A stretch of DNA of 64,000 nucleotides from Datura wrightii (taxonomy: Eukaryota > Streptophyta > Magnoliopsida > Solanales > Solanaceae). Shown in pieces: positions 60,001 to 64,000 of the stretch. Location: the NCBI GenBank assembly GCA_035772735.1, contig JASDFA010000010.1:122894501-122958500 (forward strand), read 5' to 3'. The translations under genes were made by a program, and so were the position numbers. Positions within the stretch are counted from its first letter, which is position 1; each line of letters opens with the position of its first letter. The notes beneath the pieces were generated by a model. The model saw only the letters and a list, made by a program, of their open reading frames with translations, was not told the DNA's origin and searched no databases.

Positions 60001-62697
60001 GCAGTATGGTGATGGGAATTCAATGGCTAATTACCTTGGGAGATATAATGTGGAATTTCAGGTATCTTAAGATGGAAATCTGGATGAAGGGACAGAAACT
60101 CACTCAAAGGTAGTCAACCTCCTACAGTCAAACTATTACAAAAGAACAAAGTGGAGAGATTGCTGGCCAACCTGCTGAGCTTTGTATGATGTCCTTAGGT
60201 TAATTCTGTCAAAATACTTCAGATGCATACGAGGGTAGCTTGTTGAGAATGAATGGAGAAGCAGGAGGGACTTCTGAGGAAAATAGAATGCAGGAACTAT
60301 TAGGGAAATATGGTAATTTGTTTGAGGCCCCAATGGCGGTGTCTCCCAATAGATGTGATCATAAATTTATCCTTAGGGAGGGGACTTCACCTGTGAATAT
60401 CAGGCCATACAGATGTGCTGCAATCCAAAAGACTGAAATAGAGAATATGGTGGATGAGTTACTTTCTGCAGGGGTGGTCAGAAACAACACTAGTCCTTAT
60501 TTTTTTCTCCTATTATTATGATGAAGGAAAAGGATGGCACATGGAGGCTATGTGTTGACAATAGGGAGCTTAACAGTTGTACTATAAAGGACGAGTTTTC
60601 AGTTCCAGTAATTGAAGAGTTGATGAGTTGAAAGGGGCTAGATTTTTCTCAAAGTTGGATCTGAGGTCAGGCGACCATCAGATAAGAATGCAAGAGAAGA
60701 CATTCCAAAAACAACTTTCAAGACACTCCATGACCATTATGAATTCATGGTAATGTCCTTTGGATTGACTAATTCTCCTTCTACCTTCCAAAGTTTGATG
60801 AATCACATATTTCATTCTCATCTTAGAAAGTTTATTCTGGTCTTTTTTGATGATATACTGATCTATAGTACTAGCTGGATAGATCACTTATCACATCTGG
60901 AAGAAACATTCAAAATCTTGAGAACTCATGTGTTGTTTGTGAAGAGAAGTATGCATTTGGAGTCACTCAAATAGACTATTTGGGTCATGTTATTTCTGAG
61001 TAAAGGGTGGCCATCGGTTGTCACAAGATTTCTGCAGTTTTGGATTGGCCTACACCAACTACTCTCAAAGCTCCTGGAGAGTTCTTGGGTTTGACCGGAT
61101 GCTATAAAAGATTTATCAAGGTTTATGGTGCGATTGCTCGACCCTTAACGACTTGCTGAAAAGGGGTGGATTTACTTGGAACATAACAGCTGAAGAGAGC
61201 TTTACCAAGTTAAAAGGAGCAATTACATCAGCCCCTGTCTTGGTTCGATCTCACTTTACTCAACTCTTTATCATTGAGATTGATGCCTCTGGTGATGGAG
61301 TTGGGGCTGTTTTGTTACAGGACTGCAAACCTAATGCCTTCTTTAGCAAGGGGTTTTCCAGTAAGAATAGAGTTCTGTCAGTGTATGAAAGAGAGCTCTT
61401 AGCTTTGGTGTGTGCAATGCAGAACTGGAGACCTTATTTATTGGGAAAGCCATTCATCATCAAGACTTATCACCACAGTTTCAAATATCTCGTAGAGCAG
61501 AGAATTACTACCCTTGCCAGCAAAAATGGTTGGTGAAATTAATAGGGTATGATTATTCTATCTCCTATAAGAAGGGCAAGGAGAATACAGTTGCTGATGC
61601 TTTATCTAGAAGGACTGTCCCTGCTCAATTATGTAGCATGGTGCACATGGCATCAAATCTCCCTGGTTTAGTTGGCACTCCATGGATTACACTGCTTCTA
61701 TTGTCTTTCCATTAGGTTTCTGGTCCATATAAAGGTAATGGTATGTTCAGAACACTCTGGTAAGCAAAAAGACATTTGGTGGATTCATAGATTGCCAAAA
61801 AAATTGCACGGTGATGATCTTATTCTCTATCGGATATTGCTGGTGACTGCACAATGATTATAAGGGGCTTATTTCTACCTTTGCTCCGTACCATGTGAGA
61901 AGTAAGAGAGAATGCATGAGACAATTTCTGAATCATTTTATAGGCTCACATTATATTGTAGATACTTATGTTGGTCTGATGCGGAAGACTTGCATGTACA
62001 CTTCTGTATTACATCTTAATTTAATTATTTCTATTTATCCGACAAATTTCAACTGCTTAAAACTTCTTTTAAGAAATTCTTCATAAAGCAAACCGATTGT
62101 TAAGCCTTTGACATCAATAAATCTCAGTCCAACTTATCTCTGGTATAGATAGATGAAGGTCACTCTTATCTATACTGGATGGAGGGTCATAGGTTTCAAT
62201 GTATATATTCTCTCAAACAGTTGCTCCTTTTCCTTGTGAGATAATGCTGAGCACTAAGTGTAAGGGCTTTTGTTTTTTATCAACTTTGAATTACAAGGAA
62301 TTTTTAACAGAAAATTTGCCTGGTTGCAGATCATTTGATAGAAACCTTCAAAGATGTGTACAAAACTGTGAGGTAGATACTTCTCTTATGTCTTTTGAGT
62401 TCTTCTAGGATTTTTAACATTTTCGTATATATGACTGTCAACCATGGATCTTCTCTTTATATCCTTCTTGACATCTTGTTGTATATCCATGAATGAATGA
62501 CACAATACTAAAATTCATGCATCAGTGTCAGCGAAAAAGGATTGCAGTTTCTGAGATCCAGTAGCCCTGATCATCAACCTCCACTGTTTTTGTCGGAGAC
62601 TCCTGAAATGTATCTTCATGAGAAAAATGGGGATACACCCAGTGAAACGAGTGAGATCAATGGTTTAGCTTCTAAGGAATTTGAAGAATTTTCACAA
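20363..62697 (+). CDS. RecQ-family (WRN/RecQ-like) DNA helicase, 14 exons, 3' end beyond window
   Basis: This is a predicted 3'-to-5' ATP-dependent DNA helicase of the nucleus, acting in recombination, repair or replication-fork processing. Fourteen exons join in phase to 549 codons without a stop: 20363-20395, 20580-20692, 20778-20853, 20930-21072, 31043-31129, 33666-33749, 34539-34746, 36087-36172, 36351-36582, 36677-36800, 41399-41535, 42388-42496, 62330-62372 and 62526-62697. Motifs: FGYTEFRPYQ (residues 14-23), ATGSGKS (41-47), SPLISLMQDQ (65-74), DEAH (138-141), ALTATAT (about 170-176), VATVAFGMGIDKPN (288-301) and QESGRCGRDG (319-328). RQC zinc cysteines are C377, C395, C398 and C401, followed by a winged-helix region. 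No exonuclease domain precedes the helicase, and an HRDC domain, if present, lies past the window. I remember none of the seven Arabidopsis RecQ proteins as this one; it looks closest to WRN/RecQ-type helicases. Confidence 0.9.
21343..23445 (-). repeat. 3' LTR of the intron-4 gypsy element
   Basis: It starts TGTCACGACC and ends TATAACA on the plus strand. It is collinear with 28534-30735 but lacks about 200 bp present there at about 28833-29040. It retains about 130 bp (near 22730-22860) that the other LTR has lost. Confidence 0.88.
23771..24741 (-). pseudogene. Integrase and chromodomain of the intron-4 gypsy element
   Basis: The open frame 24741-24001 begins MDFITGLPRTRRQYD and keeps the catalytic triad D2, D63 and E99 with DD35E spacing (SDRGTQF and AERTIQ). 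It continues through YGRKCRSPIGWFE and VGPYRI. After a frameshift the frame 24115-23771 carries HPIFHVSLLKKC, ILDRQVRKLRNKE and VKVLLRNQ, the chromodomain-like tail of Tekay elements, which in the family helps direct insertion to chromatin. It is broken, so not functional as one protein. Confidence 0.88.
24850..25715 (-). pseudogene. RNase H end and integrase zinc domain, degenerate
   Basis: The frame 25293-24850 reads MVADALSRLSM, the usual end of gypsy RNase H. It continues through GVLRYQGCLCVPN, LRDRMLHEAH and the HPGATKIYHDLR zinc-domain segment to YWWNGMKKDIA. Upstream (25300-25715) RNase H sequence is present but broken. Confidence 0.82.
25722..26476 (-). pseudogene. Reverse transcriptase of the intron-4 gypsy element, broken
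   Basis: The frame 26476-26090 has ELKEQLKDLLNKGFIRPS, WGAPVLFVRKKDGSLRMC, then YRQLNK, FSKIDLRSGYHQ and MSFGLMNAP. The catalytic box VFIDDIL is encoded at about 26031-26051 in another frame. The frame 25970-25722 carries FLGHVVSSEGV and LGLAGYNRRFVEGFS, the connection to RNase H. The usual D of CIDYRQLN is V here. Frameshifts separate the parts. Confidence 0.87.
26458..27096 (-). pseudogene. Aspartic protease region of the intron-4 gypsy element
   Basis: The frame has LLDPRATLSSVTPYVAS where family members have D-(T/P)-G-A at the active site, so the glycine is replaced by R (plus position about 27037-27045). Downstream are DFDVILGIDWL and AVEFRFPGDPV, the conserved flap and C-terminal signature. 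The end loses the frame leading to RT. Confidence 0.8.
27118..28326 (-). pseudogene. Gag region of the intron-4 gypsy element
   Basis: The probable start is MPPCRVNERINGNGNG near 28326. The frame 28135-27707 has FLRMNPPEFLGSKVNEDPHE, AHIWFKQW and FLDRSFPREMREIKAAEFVN, the retrotransposon gag core. Zinc-knuckle sequence (GGKPGHMLRDCP, about 27250-27330) is present, but its second cysteine is lost. Several frameshifts occur. Confidence 0.83.
28516..28530 (-). promoter_or_regulatory. Primer-binding site of the intron-4 gypsy element
   Basis: The minus strand reads TTAGTATCAGAGCAT next to the LTR edge at 28534. It matches the initiator-Met tRNA site TGGTATCAGAGC with one change. Confidence 0.75.
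28534..30735 (-). repeat. 5' LTR of the intron-4 gypsy element
   Basis: It starts TGTCATGAACGG and ends TATAACA. Its outer part (30245-30660, U3 on the minus strand) contains at least seven copies of a palindrome-like CACGACTCGTGG motif. Confidence 0.88.
31043..31129 (+). CDS. RecQ-like helicase exon 5 (DEAH box)
   Basis: It encodes FWSRLLKAGMCLLAVDEAHC then ISEWGHDF. It carries the Walker B motif DEAH (residues 138-141) and the RecQ aromatic-rich loop that follows it. The acceptor is TGCTGCAG and the donor GTTAGA. The split AG codon fits both neighbours. Confidence 0.9.
31300..32940 (+). mobile_element. LINE 3' fragment in helicase intron 5
   Basis: Around 32560-32790 the frame encodes ESSNHVFLHCCTARQLWSFF, then TLGITW and KAWKIIWNTIPLCIWW. 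This matches the zinc-binding domain after the reverse transcriptase of plant L1-type LINEs. Upstream (32340-32550) is degenerate sequence of the same protein. The 5' limit is uncertain. Confidence 0.6.
33666..33749 (+). CDS. RecQ-like helicase exon 6 (motif III)
   Basis: It encodes VEYKQLDKLRNVLSNVPFVA then LTATATEK, with motif III TATAT. The acceptor is TTTGCAG and the donor GTAAAT. Confidence 0.9.
34539..34746 (+). CDS. RecQ-like helicase exon 7 (motif IV region)
   Basis: It encodes VRSDILNSLLMKDHHV, FDRKNLFYGVKSFSR and STIVYCTTVKDTEE. The FDR.NLFY segment and the IVYC strand of RecA-like domain 2 are typical of RecQ proteins. The acceptor is TTTTCAG and the donor GTCACA; it ends on a codon boundary. 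Confidence 0.9.
35050..35910 (-). mobile_element. Antisense LINE ORF1 (DUF4283) fragment in intron 7
   Basis: The frame 35306-35058 has FLSSCLIGTFYDPF, WFLTRWRMTEGLQV and FLFEFPSRQEAERVLGGQVV. This is the DUF4283 domain at the start of ORF1 of plant L1-type LINEs. Upstream on the same strand (35906-35321) is its leader and a degenerate N-terminal part. No RT is attached. Confidence 0.65.
36087..36800 (+). CDS. RecQ-like helicase exons 8-10 (motifs V, VI, zinc site)
   Basis: Exon 8 (36087-36172) gives IFKSLLKAGTKAGIYHGQMA then NKAREEAH. Exon 9 (36351-36582) gives VATVAFGMGIDKPN, the HYGCPKSLESYYQESGRCGR segment and SDFAKADFYSAEARS. Exon 10 (36677-36800) gives TSQRKAIMEAF and CRRKYLLDYFADGYAHDDC. 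The two arginines of motif VI (R323, R326) are kept. The RQC zinc cluster (C377, C395) continues in exon 11. Frames that appear to read past the donors are intron read-through. Confidence 0.9.
36900..40300 (+). mobile_element. Decayed L1-type LINE in helicase intron 10
   Basis: Pieces in order on the plus strand are an endonuclease end (LRLTSDHSPIML, about 37310), RT remnants (about 37800-38700, including FADVTLVFYDDD), the YLGLPLS segment (about 38817) and a zinc-binding domain near 39770-39930 (CYMCKGSGEDVDHLHIC and ASRLWWEVF). Stops and frameshifts are frequent. I could not fix the ends or a target duplication. Confidence 0.7.
40381..41190. mobile_element. hAT-like non-autonomous element with perfect 8-bp TSD
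   Basis: The ends are CAGTGTTATTCAAAG and CTCCAAAACACTG (inverted). The flanks TGTCTACA (40373-40380) and TGTCTACA (41191-41198) form a perfect 8-bp target duplication, as in hAT elements. The interior repeats GCGAGAAGCGAAG-like subterminal motifs and has no transposase. It sits in helicase intron 10. Confidence 0.88.
41399..42496 (+). CDS. RecQ-like helicase exons 11-12 (RQC domain)
   Basis: Exon 11 (41399-41535) gives GNCDICTSSMKEKDLSREAF, which completes the zinc site, then LMACIQSCGGRWGLNLPIAI to LRGSR. Exon 12 (42388-42496) gives SKKIVDFQFDKLPFHGLGKE then LSANWWKGLAYQLISR. These are the winged-helix RQC elements. The intervening intron (41536-42387) shows nothing I recognise. Confidence 0.9.
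42680..43110. mobile_element. Inverted pair of tRNA-like SINE heads with a C22 run
   Basis: The left side has TTTGGTCTAGTGGTAAGGGC (plus, about 42687-42706). The right side, read on the minus strand, has TTTGGTCTAGTGGTAAAAGC and a B-box-like CGGTTCAAACATTGCC. Both look like RNA polymerase III A and B boxes of tRNA-derived SINEs. Between them is a run of 22 C (42992-43013). Confidence 0.5.
42992..43013. repeat. Homopolymer run of 22 C
   Basis: Twenty-two consecutive C are followed by GGGC. The run may be a genuine hypervariable tract or an assembly or gap artefact. Confidence 0.9.
43210..43990 (-). pseudogene. Copia RT/RNase H remnant
   Basis: The frame 43990-43766 includes VDKLNYFTATQPN and SQFLDSLHDTHWD-like sequence, matching the Copia block KL.YLT.TRPDI....SQFM. 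The degenerate RNase H tail follows to about 43230, ending beside CTCTCCCC, a decayed polypurine tract. LTRs were not identified. Confidence 0.6.
44000..44982. other. Intronic, no gene or element recognised
   Basis: This is AT-rich sequence without an open frame of recognisable family and without obvious terminal repeats. It may be old retroelement sequence. Confidence 0.4.
44991..45335. mobile_element. Possible hAT-like small element
   Basis: The right end reads TTTAACAACACTG, the inverse of a CAGTGTTGTTAAA terminus. The flanks CTTCATTG (44983-44990) and CTTCACTC (45336-45343) agree at 6 of 8 bases. The left terminus is degenerate, so the assignment is weak. Confidence 0.35.
45881..46138. 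mobile_element. Stowaway-like MITE
   Basis: The arms TTTCAATCTAAGTGTCTTAG (left) and, inverted, CTTCCTCCGTTTCAATTC (right) form terminal inverted repeats. The CTCCGTTTCAA end and TA-rich flanks fit the Stowaway-like MITEs common in plants. There is no coding capacity. Confidence 0.55.
46261..46370. repeat. 110-bp near-perfect foldback element
   Basis: TGTTGTTCGGACTATCC at the left pairs with GAGTTCGAGCAACA at the right. An inner pair GGATCC...GGATCC also folds, so nearly the whole segment forms one long hairpin. I recall similar short palindromes as high-copy repeats in nightshades. Confidence 0.6.
47041..47946 (-). pseudogene. Copia RT end and RNase H (first Copia element)
   Basis: The frame 47946-47545 has RYRRLVGKLNYLTVTRLDIA and SQFMSAPIVKHRAVLEHILY, the end of RT. 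The frame 47445-47041 has WKSKKQNVVSRSSEESNYRA, WCDNQAALHI, TNKIEVDRHFIH and a LIKTLN ending. These are the RNase H signatures of Copia elements. Frameshifts separate the two. Confidence 0.88.
48258..49400 (-). pseudogene. Copia protease-integrase region (first Copia element)
   Basis: The frame 49050-48733 includes YPPLPTLKKLCPQF, CQLAKHHHTSLGPRVNKQAE and FELVHSDVWDHVQ, the GAG-pre-integrase and integrase start. Protease sequence with INHMTGNPN lies at about 49340-49400. The frame 48467-48258 covers a later integrase piece (DAVFTACFLINSMPSS). It is broken throughout. Confidence 0.82.
49589..50387 (-). pseudogene. Copia gag (first Copia element)
   Basis: The frame 50387-50073 has LIGSNYLKWSKTIRVYLRS. 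The frame 50065-49589 has LLPFSTDIKVQQTQREQV, FLAALPPKFEMAKSQI and the zinc knuckle start CHYCHEPGHWK. The two frames are separated by a stop or frameshift at about 50070. Confidence 0.85.
50379..50658 (-). mobile_element. Solanaceae SINE inside Copia element, 18-bp TSD
   Basis: The insert (50397-50640) is flanked by TTTCACCAATATTTAGAC on both sides (50379-50396 and 50641-50658). It is inverse to the plus strand: the tail is CAACAACAACAAC, and the body has GTGTAATCCCAC, GGGTCTGAGGAGGGTAG and CCTACCTCAGAGGTAGAGAG. This is the tRNA-derived SINE of nightshades, also seen at 4384-4489. Its long target duplication shows LINE-driven insertion after the Copia element arrived. Confidence 0.88.
51230..51591 (-). 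pseudogene. Copia LTR/RNase H remnant
   Basis: An LTR-like stretch ends in TATATAATA followed by the polypurine complement CTCCCCCTCAAGGGG. Then come degenerate RNase H bases matching 47050-47280. It is probably the 3' end of the element whose 5' parts lie at 52330-53790. Confidence 0.55.
51592..52328 (+). mobile_element. Copia 5' LTR with leader, truncated, plus strand
   Basis: The LTR (51592-51770) begins TGTTAAAATCC and ends GCTTCA. It is followed by the primer site TGGTATCAGAGCC (51773-51785), a leader and a gag start (MSLESNVFGIKT at about 52290). It breaks off at about 52328. It is inserted into, or joined with, minus-strand Copia sequence. Confidence 0.65.
52329..53795 (-). pseudogene. 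Copia integrase, protease and gag wreckage
   Basis: The frame 52584-52378 has KKCYPQFHHVPSLNCELYQF and RAKSTFELGHSDDWGHV, like the element at 46854-51202. Protease-like bases lie at 52620-52800. From 52850 no confident domain is seen. Near 53780 the minus strand reads ATGGTATCAAGATGG, a likely primer site. A plus-strand open frame at 53214-53468 is Q-rich and unassigned. Confidence 0.55.
54291..55875 (-). pseudogene. Copia RT and RNase H (second Copia element)
   Basis: The frame 55875-55636 has EALGYREGEKVVKVEMEALE, KNKTWEIIEL and LVGCRRVFTVKYK, the RT start. A broken RT follows to about 54900. The frame 54533-54291 has LYCDNKSAISIARNPVPHD, TKHLDRHFIKEKLD and ADILTKGLP, the RNase H end. Confidence 0.87.
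56568..57840 (-). pseudogene. Copia gag end, protease and integrase (second Copia element)
   Basis: The frame 57627-57409 has WVVDSEATDHMINSSHLF, where family members have D-S-G-A, so the protease active-site glycine is E. The frame 57274-57047 has KIWLYHHCLGHPSFYVIKTM, the integrase zinc domain. The frame 56918-56568 has FIDGFTRVIWIYLLKQKS and FRSDSAKDYFNQN, the integrase core. Confidence 0.86.
58754..59203 (+). pseudogene. Gypsy gag
   Basis: The frame has EFPKFDGTTLRYWLYKCEQF, FDVDKTLEGSMVKLASCELV and GNTLQWHQMFMKSR. This is the gag core of Reina-type chromoviruses. It stops shortly after YVVVFF, where the family frame normally continues, and gag sequence continues in other frames (RGLKPEISLPVKML). 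Confidence 0.82.
59769..60113 (+). pseudogene. Gypsy aspartic protease
   Basis: NGKVVQILIDTSSTHNFLDL matches the family motif LIDSGSTHNF, with the active-site glycine replaced (D-T-S). Downstream are VVFKIDMLILPMGGCSMVMG and IQWL, the second conserved block. A missing catalytic glycine suggests loss of protease activity. Confidence 0.8.
60240..61140 (+). pseudogene. Gypsy reverse transcriptase
   Basis: Pieces in order: FEAPMAVSPNRCDHKFIL, VNIRPYRC, VDELLSAGVVRNNTSPYF, a frameshifted CVDNRELN-like block, VMSFGLTNSPSTFQSLMN and VFFDDILIYS, where FDDIL is the catalytic box. At least three frame changes occur. Confidence 0.85.
61153..61715 (+). pseudogene. Gypsy RNase H
   Basis: FIIEIDASGDGVGAVLLQD, FSSKNRVLSVYERELLALV and WRPYLLGKPFIIKTYHHSFK are standard RNase H blocks. 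After a frameshift come LVKLIGYDYSISYKKGKENT and VADALSRR. The usual TDH of the last block is TYH here. Confidence 0.85.
61716..62329. other. End of helicase intron 12, no gene seen
   Basis: No element or gene could be recognised. A pyrimidine-rich stretch precedes the acceptor at 62329. Confidence 0.5.
62330..62697 (+). CDS. RecQ-like helicase exons 13-14
   Basis: Exon 13 (62330-62372) gives DHLIETFKDVYKTV, the wing of the RQC domain. Exon 14 (62526-62697) gives SVSEKGLQFLRSSSPDHQPP, then LFLSETPEMYLHEKNG and GLASKEFEEFSQ. The phases fit exon 12 exactly and exon 14 ends on a codon boundary before GTATGTG. The last part is acidic and probably a linker. No stop codon or HRDC domain appears before the window ends. 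Confidence 0.88.
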
Positions 62698-62814
62698 GTA
62701 TGTGCTCTTTCTATTTCCTTTCTTCAGACATCAGTTTTGTGATTCATGCTATCCTTATTGTTGCATCATAACAAGACTTATATTCTGGTTCTTCTATCCA
62801 ATATGTAATCTGGG

Positions 62815-63005
62815 GTAGAACCTCCTTGATGCAAGAGGGTTAGGGTTCATCCCGACCTGCTTCGCCATAATGTGCGTGTATAGGTGTAAAAACATTTTTT
62901 TAAAAACTTTTGTAGCATAAACTGAACCTGGCCTACTGGTTAAGGGATTTGTTCTCTAGGAGAGATAGGAGTTAGAGTCTAGATTCCCCATTTTTCCTTT
63001 TAAGG
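62815..63005 (+). mobile_element. Possible tRNA-derived SINE pieces
   Basis: TGGCCTACTGGTTAAGGG (about 62931-62948) resembles an A box, and GAGTTAGAGTCTAGATTCC (about 62970-62988) a weak B box. A further tRNA-like stretch (GGGTTAGGGTTCATCCCGAC) lies just before. The ends are not defined. Confidence 0.35.
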
Positions 63006-63211
63006 CCATTTAAGAAATAGATGATGAATTTACTGTCCCAGAGGCACATGCCTTTTGCAATAGGAATTAGAGACACAGTTAATTGGCGAAGACTCCTCCT
63101 TACTGTACCTCATTTAATGTAAAAATGTGTTTGGATTAAAAGCTTTTGAAGAGCTTCTGATGATCAAAGATGAAAACAATTTAACTGGGTAAAACAATAG
63201 TGATGGTGGGA

Positions 63212-63540
63212 CAGTGTTATCAAAACATGTTGAGCGCTTCGCCTCGCGTCGTGGGCGCTTTAGTGTTGTCATCAAGGCTATAAGGTATACTTTTCCTTGC
63301 CAATGAGCGTGATCCTGAAGAGGCGACACTAAACAATTGACATTTCGCTTTATCGTTATTTATTTTTCAATTTCTTTGTTCATGTATTTGTTATTTTTAA
63401 TTATAATTATTAATCTTGGACCAACATATTTGTATTTTTTCTCTTTTTGCGCCTTTCTTCATTAAAACCCACATTTTAGTTGCGCTTTGCATTTAAAACT
63501 CCAATGTGTTTTTTTGCGTTTTTCACGTTTGATAACACTG
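63212..63540. mobile_element. hAT-like MITE
   Basis: The terminal inverted repeats are CAGTGTTATCAAAAC (63212) and GTTTGATAACACTG (to 63540). The flanks TGGTGGGA and TGGTAGGC agree at 6 of 8 positions, a decayed 8-bp target duplication. The interior carries GCGCTTCGCCTCGCG-like motifs, similar in style to the element at 40381-41190. It probably lies in the next helicase intron. Confidence 0.75.
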
Positions 63541-64000
63541 TGGTAGGCTTTTTAACTATAGTTCCTAAAGGCATGCTAATTTTTTCCCAATCTAAAGACA
63601 TGATAGTTAATGGGTAATCCAACAGAGTTCTTATTCTTTTAGGCACGGCTTTTATTTTAGAATAAGTGATTCAACAAAGATCTTAGTCTCATTTCTTTTA
63701 AGACTGTTTTTATATAATAAGTTTGTTTTTCACACGCATTAAAATTATTTAAGTTTATTTAATTTCTTTGAGTTTAATAAATAATTAGAATTGTAAGAGT
63801 ATAATAAAAAATAGATAGATTAAACAGATTTTTTGGTTTAAGTATAATCTGTTAGGATTCAATGAAATGTTAAGTTTGTTAAAGTAACATGTTAAAGTAA
63901 AATTGGTTTAAATTAAATAGATAAATTGTTAAACTGAATCTTTCATTAAGTTAATGGTTTTGTTGTTAATTATTTTTGTGTTAAGAGTTTATCCTATTAG
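63541..64000. other. AT-rich tail of window, no feature seen
   Basis: This is A/T-rich sequence with no coding exon I can support. It is probably helicase intron. Confidence 0.5.

Larger units (their letters stand above)
58248..61715 (+). mobile_element. Reina-like Ty3/gypsy element, 3'-truncated
   Basis: The LTR starts TGTCAATTCCAGAAG at 58248 and ends just before the primer site TGGTATTAGAGC at 58551. Gag, protease, RT and RNase H follow in order on the plus strand. It stops after VADALSRR; I find no integrase and no 3' LTR. It lies in the same direction as the helicase gene. Confidence 0.82.
42497..62329 (+). other. Helicase intron 12, 19.8 kb, nested transposon cluster
   Basis: The donor GTATGT at 42497 and the acceptor GGTTGCAG at 62329 join codon G-AT to give GDHLIETF. 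The intron holds two Copia elements with target duplications, other Copia wreckage, a Reina-like gypsy, SINEs and small inverted-repeat elements. Confidence 0.75.

Overview
This is a eukaryotic, plant nuclear window, most likely from a nightshade (Solanaceae). It is AT-rich, its genes have GT-AG introns, and it is full of LTR retrotransposons. It also carries two copies of a tRNA-derived SINE whose body I recognise as the common Solanaceae type. I cannot name the species. No bacterial features, CRISPR arrays or rRNA are present. Most open frames over 60 codons are retrotransposon remnants or chance.

Host genes. (1) About 3.0-4.7 kb (+) holds exon-sized pieces of a ROOT UV-B SENSITIVE 3 (RUS3, DUF647) gene. 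The 5' exons are not in the window and the C-terminal exons are missing or decayed. (2) The main gene starts at 20363 (+) and runs off the right end. It is a RecQ-family (WRN/RecQ-like) DNA helicase. I traced 14 exons by hand: 20363-20395, 20580-20692, 20778-20853, 20930-21072, 31043-31129, 33666-33749, 34539-34746, 36087-36172, 36351-36582, 36677-36800, 41399-41535, 42388-42496, 62330-62372 and 62526-62697. They join into one uninterrupted 549-codon frame with all helicase motifs and the RQC zinc cysteines. The exons total 1.65 kb but span 42.3 kb, because mobile elements have inflated the introns.

Layout. 1-3022: AT-rich sequence with one foldback element. 3023-4720: RUS3 pieces, including a SINE at about 4.4 kb. 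About 4.95-5.22 kb: a CACTA-type terminus. 5795-8405: rearranged Tekay-type gypsy pieces (two LTR fragments in opposite orientation, then an integrase/chromodomain tail). 8406-16921: a large non-autonomous LTR element with LTRs of about 3 kb, a 1.4-kb interior and a tRNA-Arg-type primer site, plus a third partial LTR. 16922-19223: an LTR of another gypsy family. 19224-20030: the end of a Tekay-family LTR, stopping 332 bp before the helicase start codon. 20031-20362: the short putative promoter, with an E2F-type site.

Introns of the helicase gene. Intron 4 (10 kb) holds a complete Tekay-type gypsy element (21343-30735, minus strand, target duplication TGATG). Intron 5 holds a LINE 3' fragment. 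Intron 7 holds an antisense LINE ORF1 fragment. Intron 10 holds a decayed LINE and an 810-bp hAT-like non-autonomous element with a perfect 8-bp target duplication. Intron 12 (19.8 kb) holds an inverted pair of tRNA-like SINE heads around a run of 22 C, several small inverted-repeat elements, a Copia element (46854-51202, TSD ACATC) with a SINE inside it, further Copia wreckage, a second Copia element (53996-58236, TSD CCTTC), and a 3'-truncated Reina-like gypsy element (58248 to about 61.7 kb). None of the retroelement polyproteins is intact.

I found no clearly novel biochemical system. The strongest observations are the intact helicase frame across heavily invaded introns, its likely E2F control, and a GC-rich promoter module shared by two LTR families.
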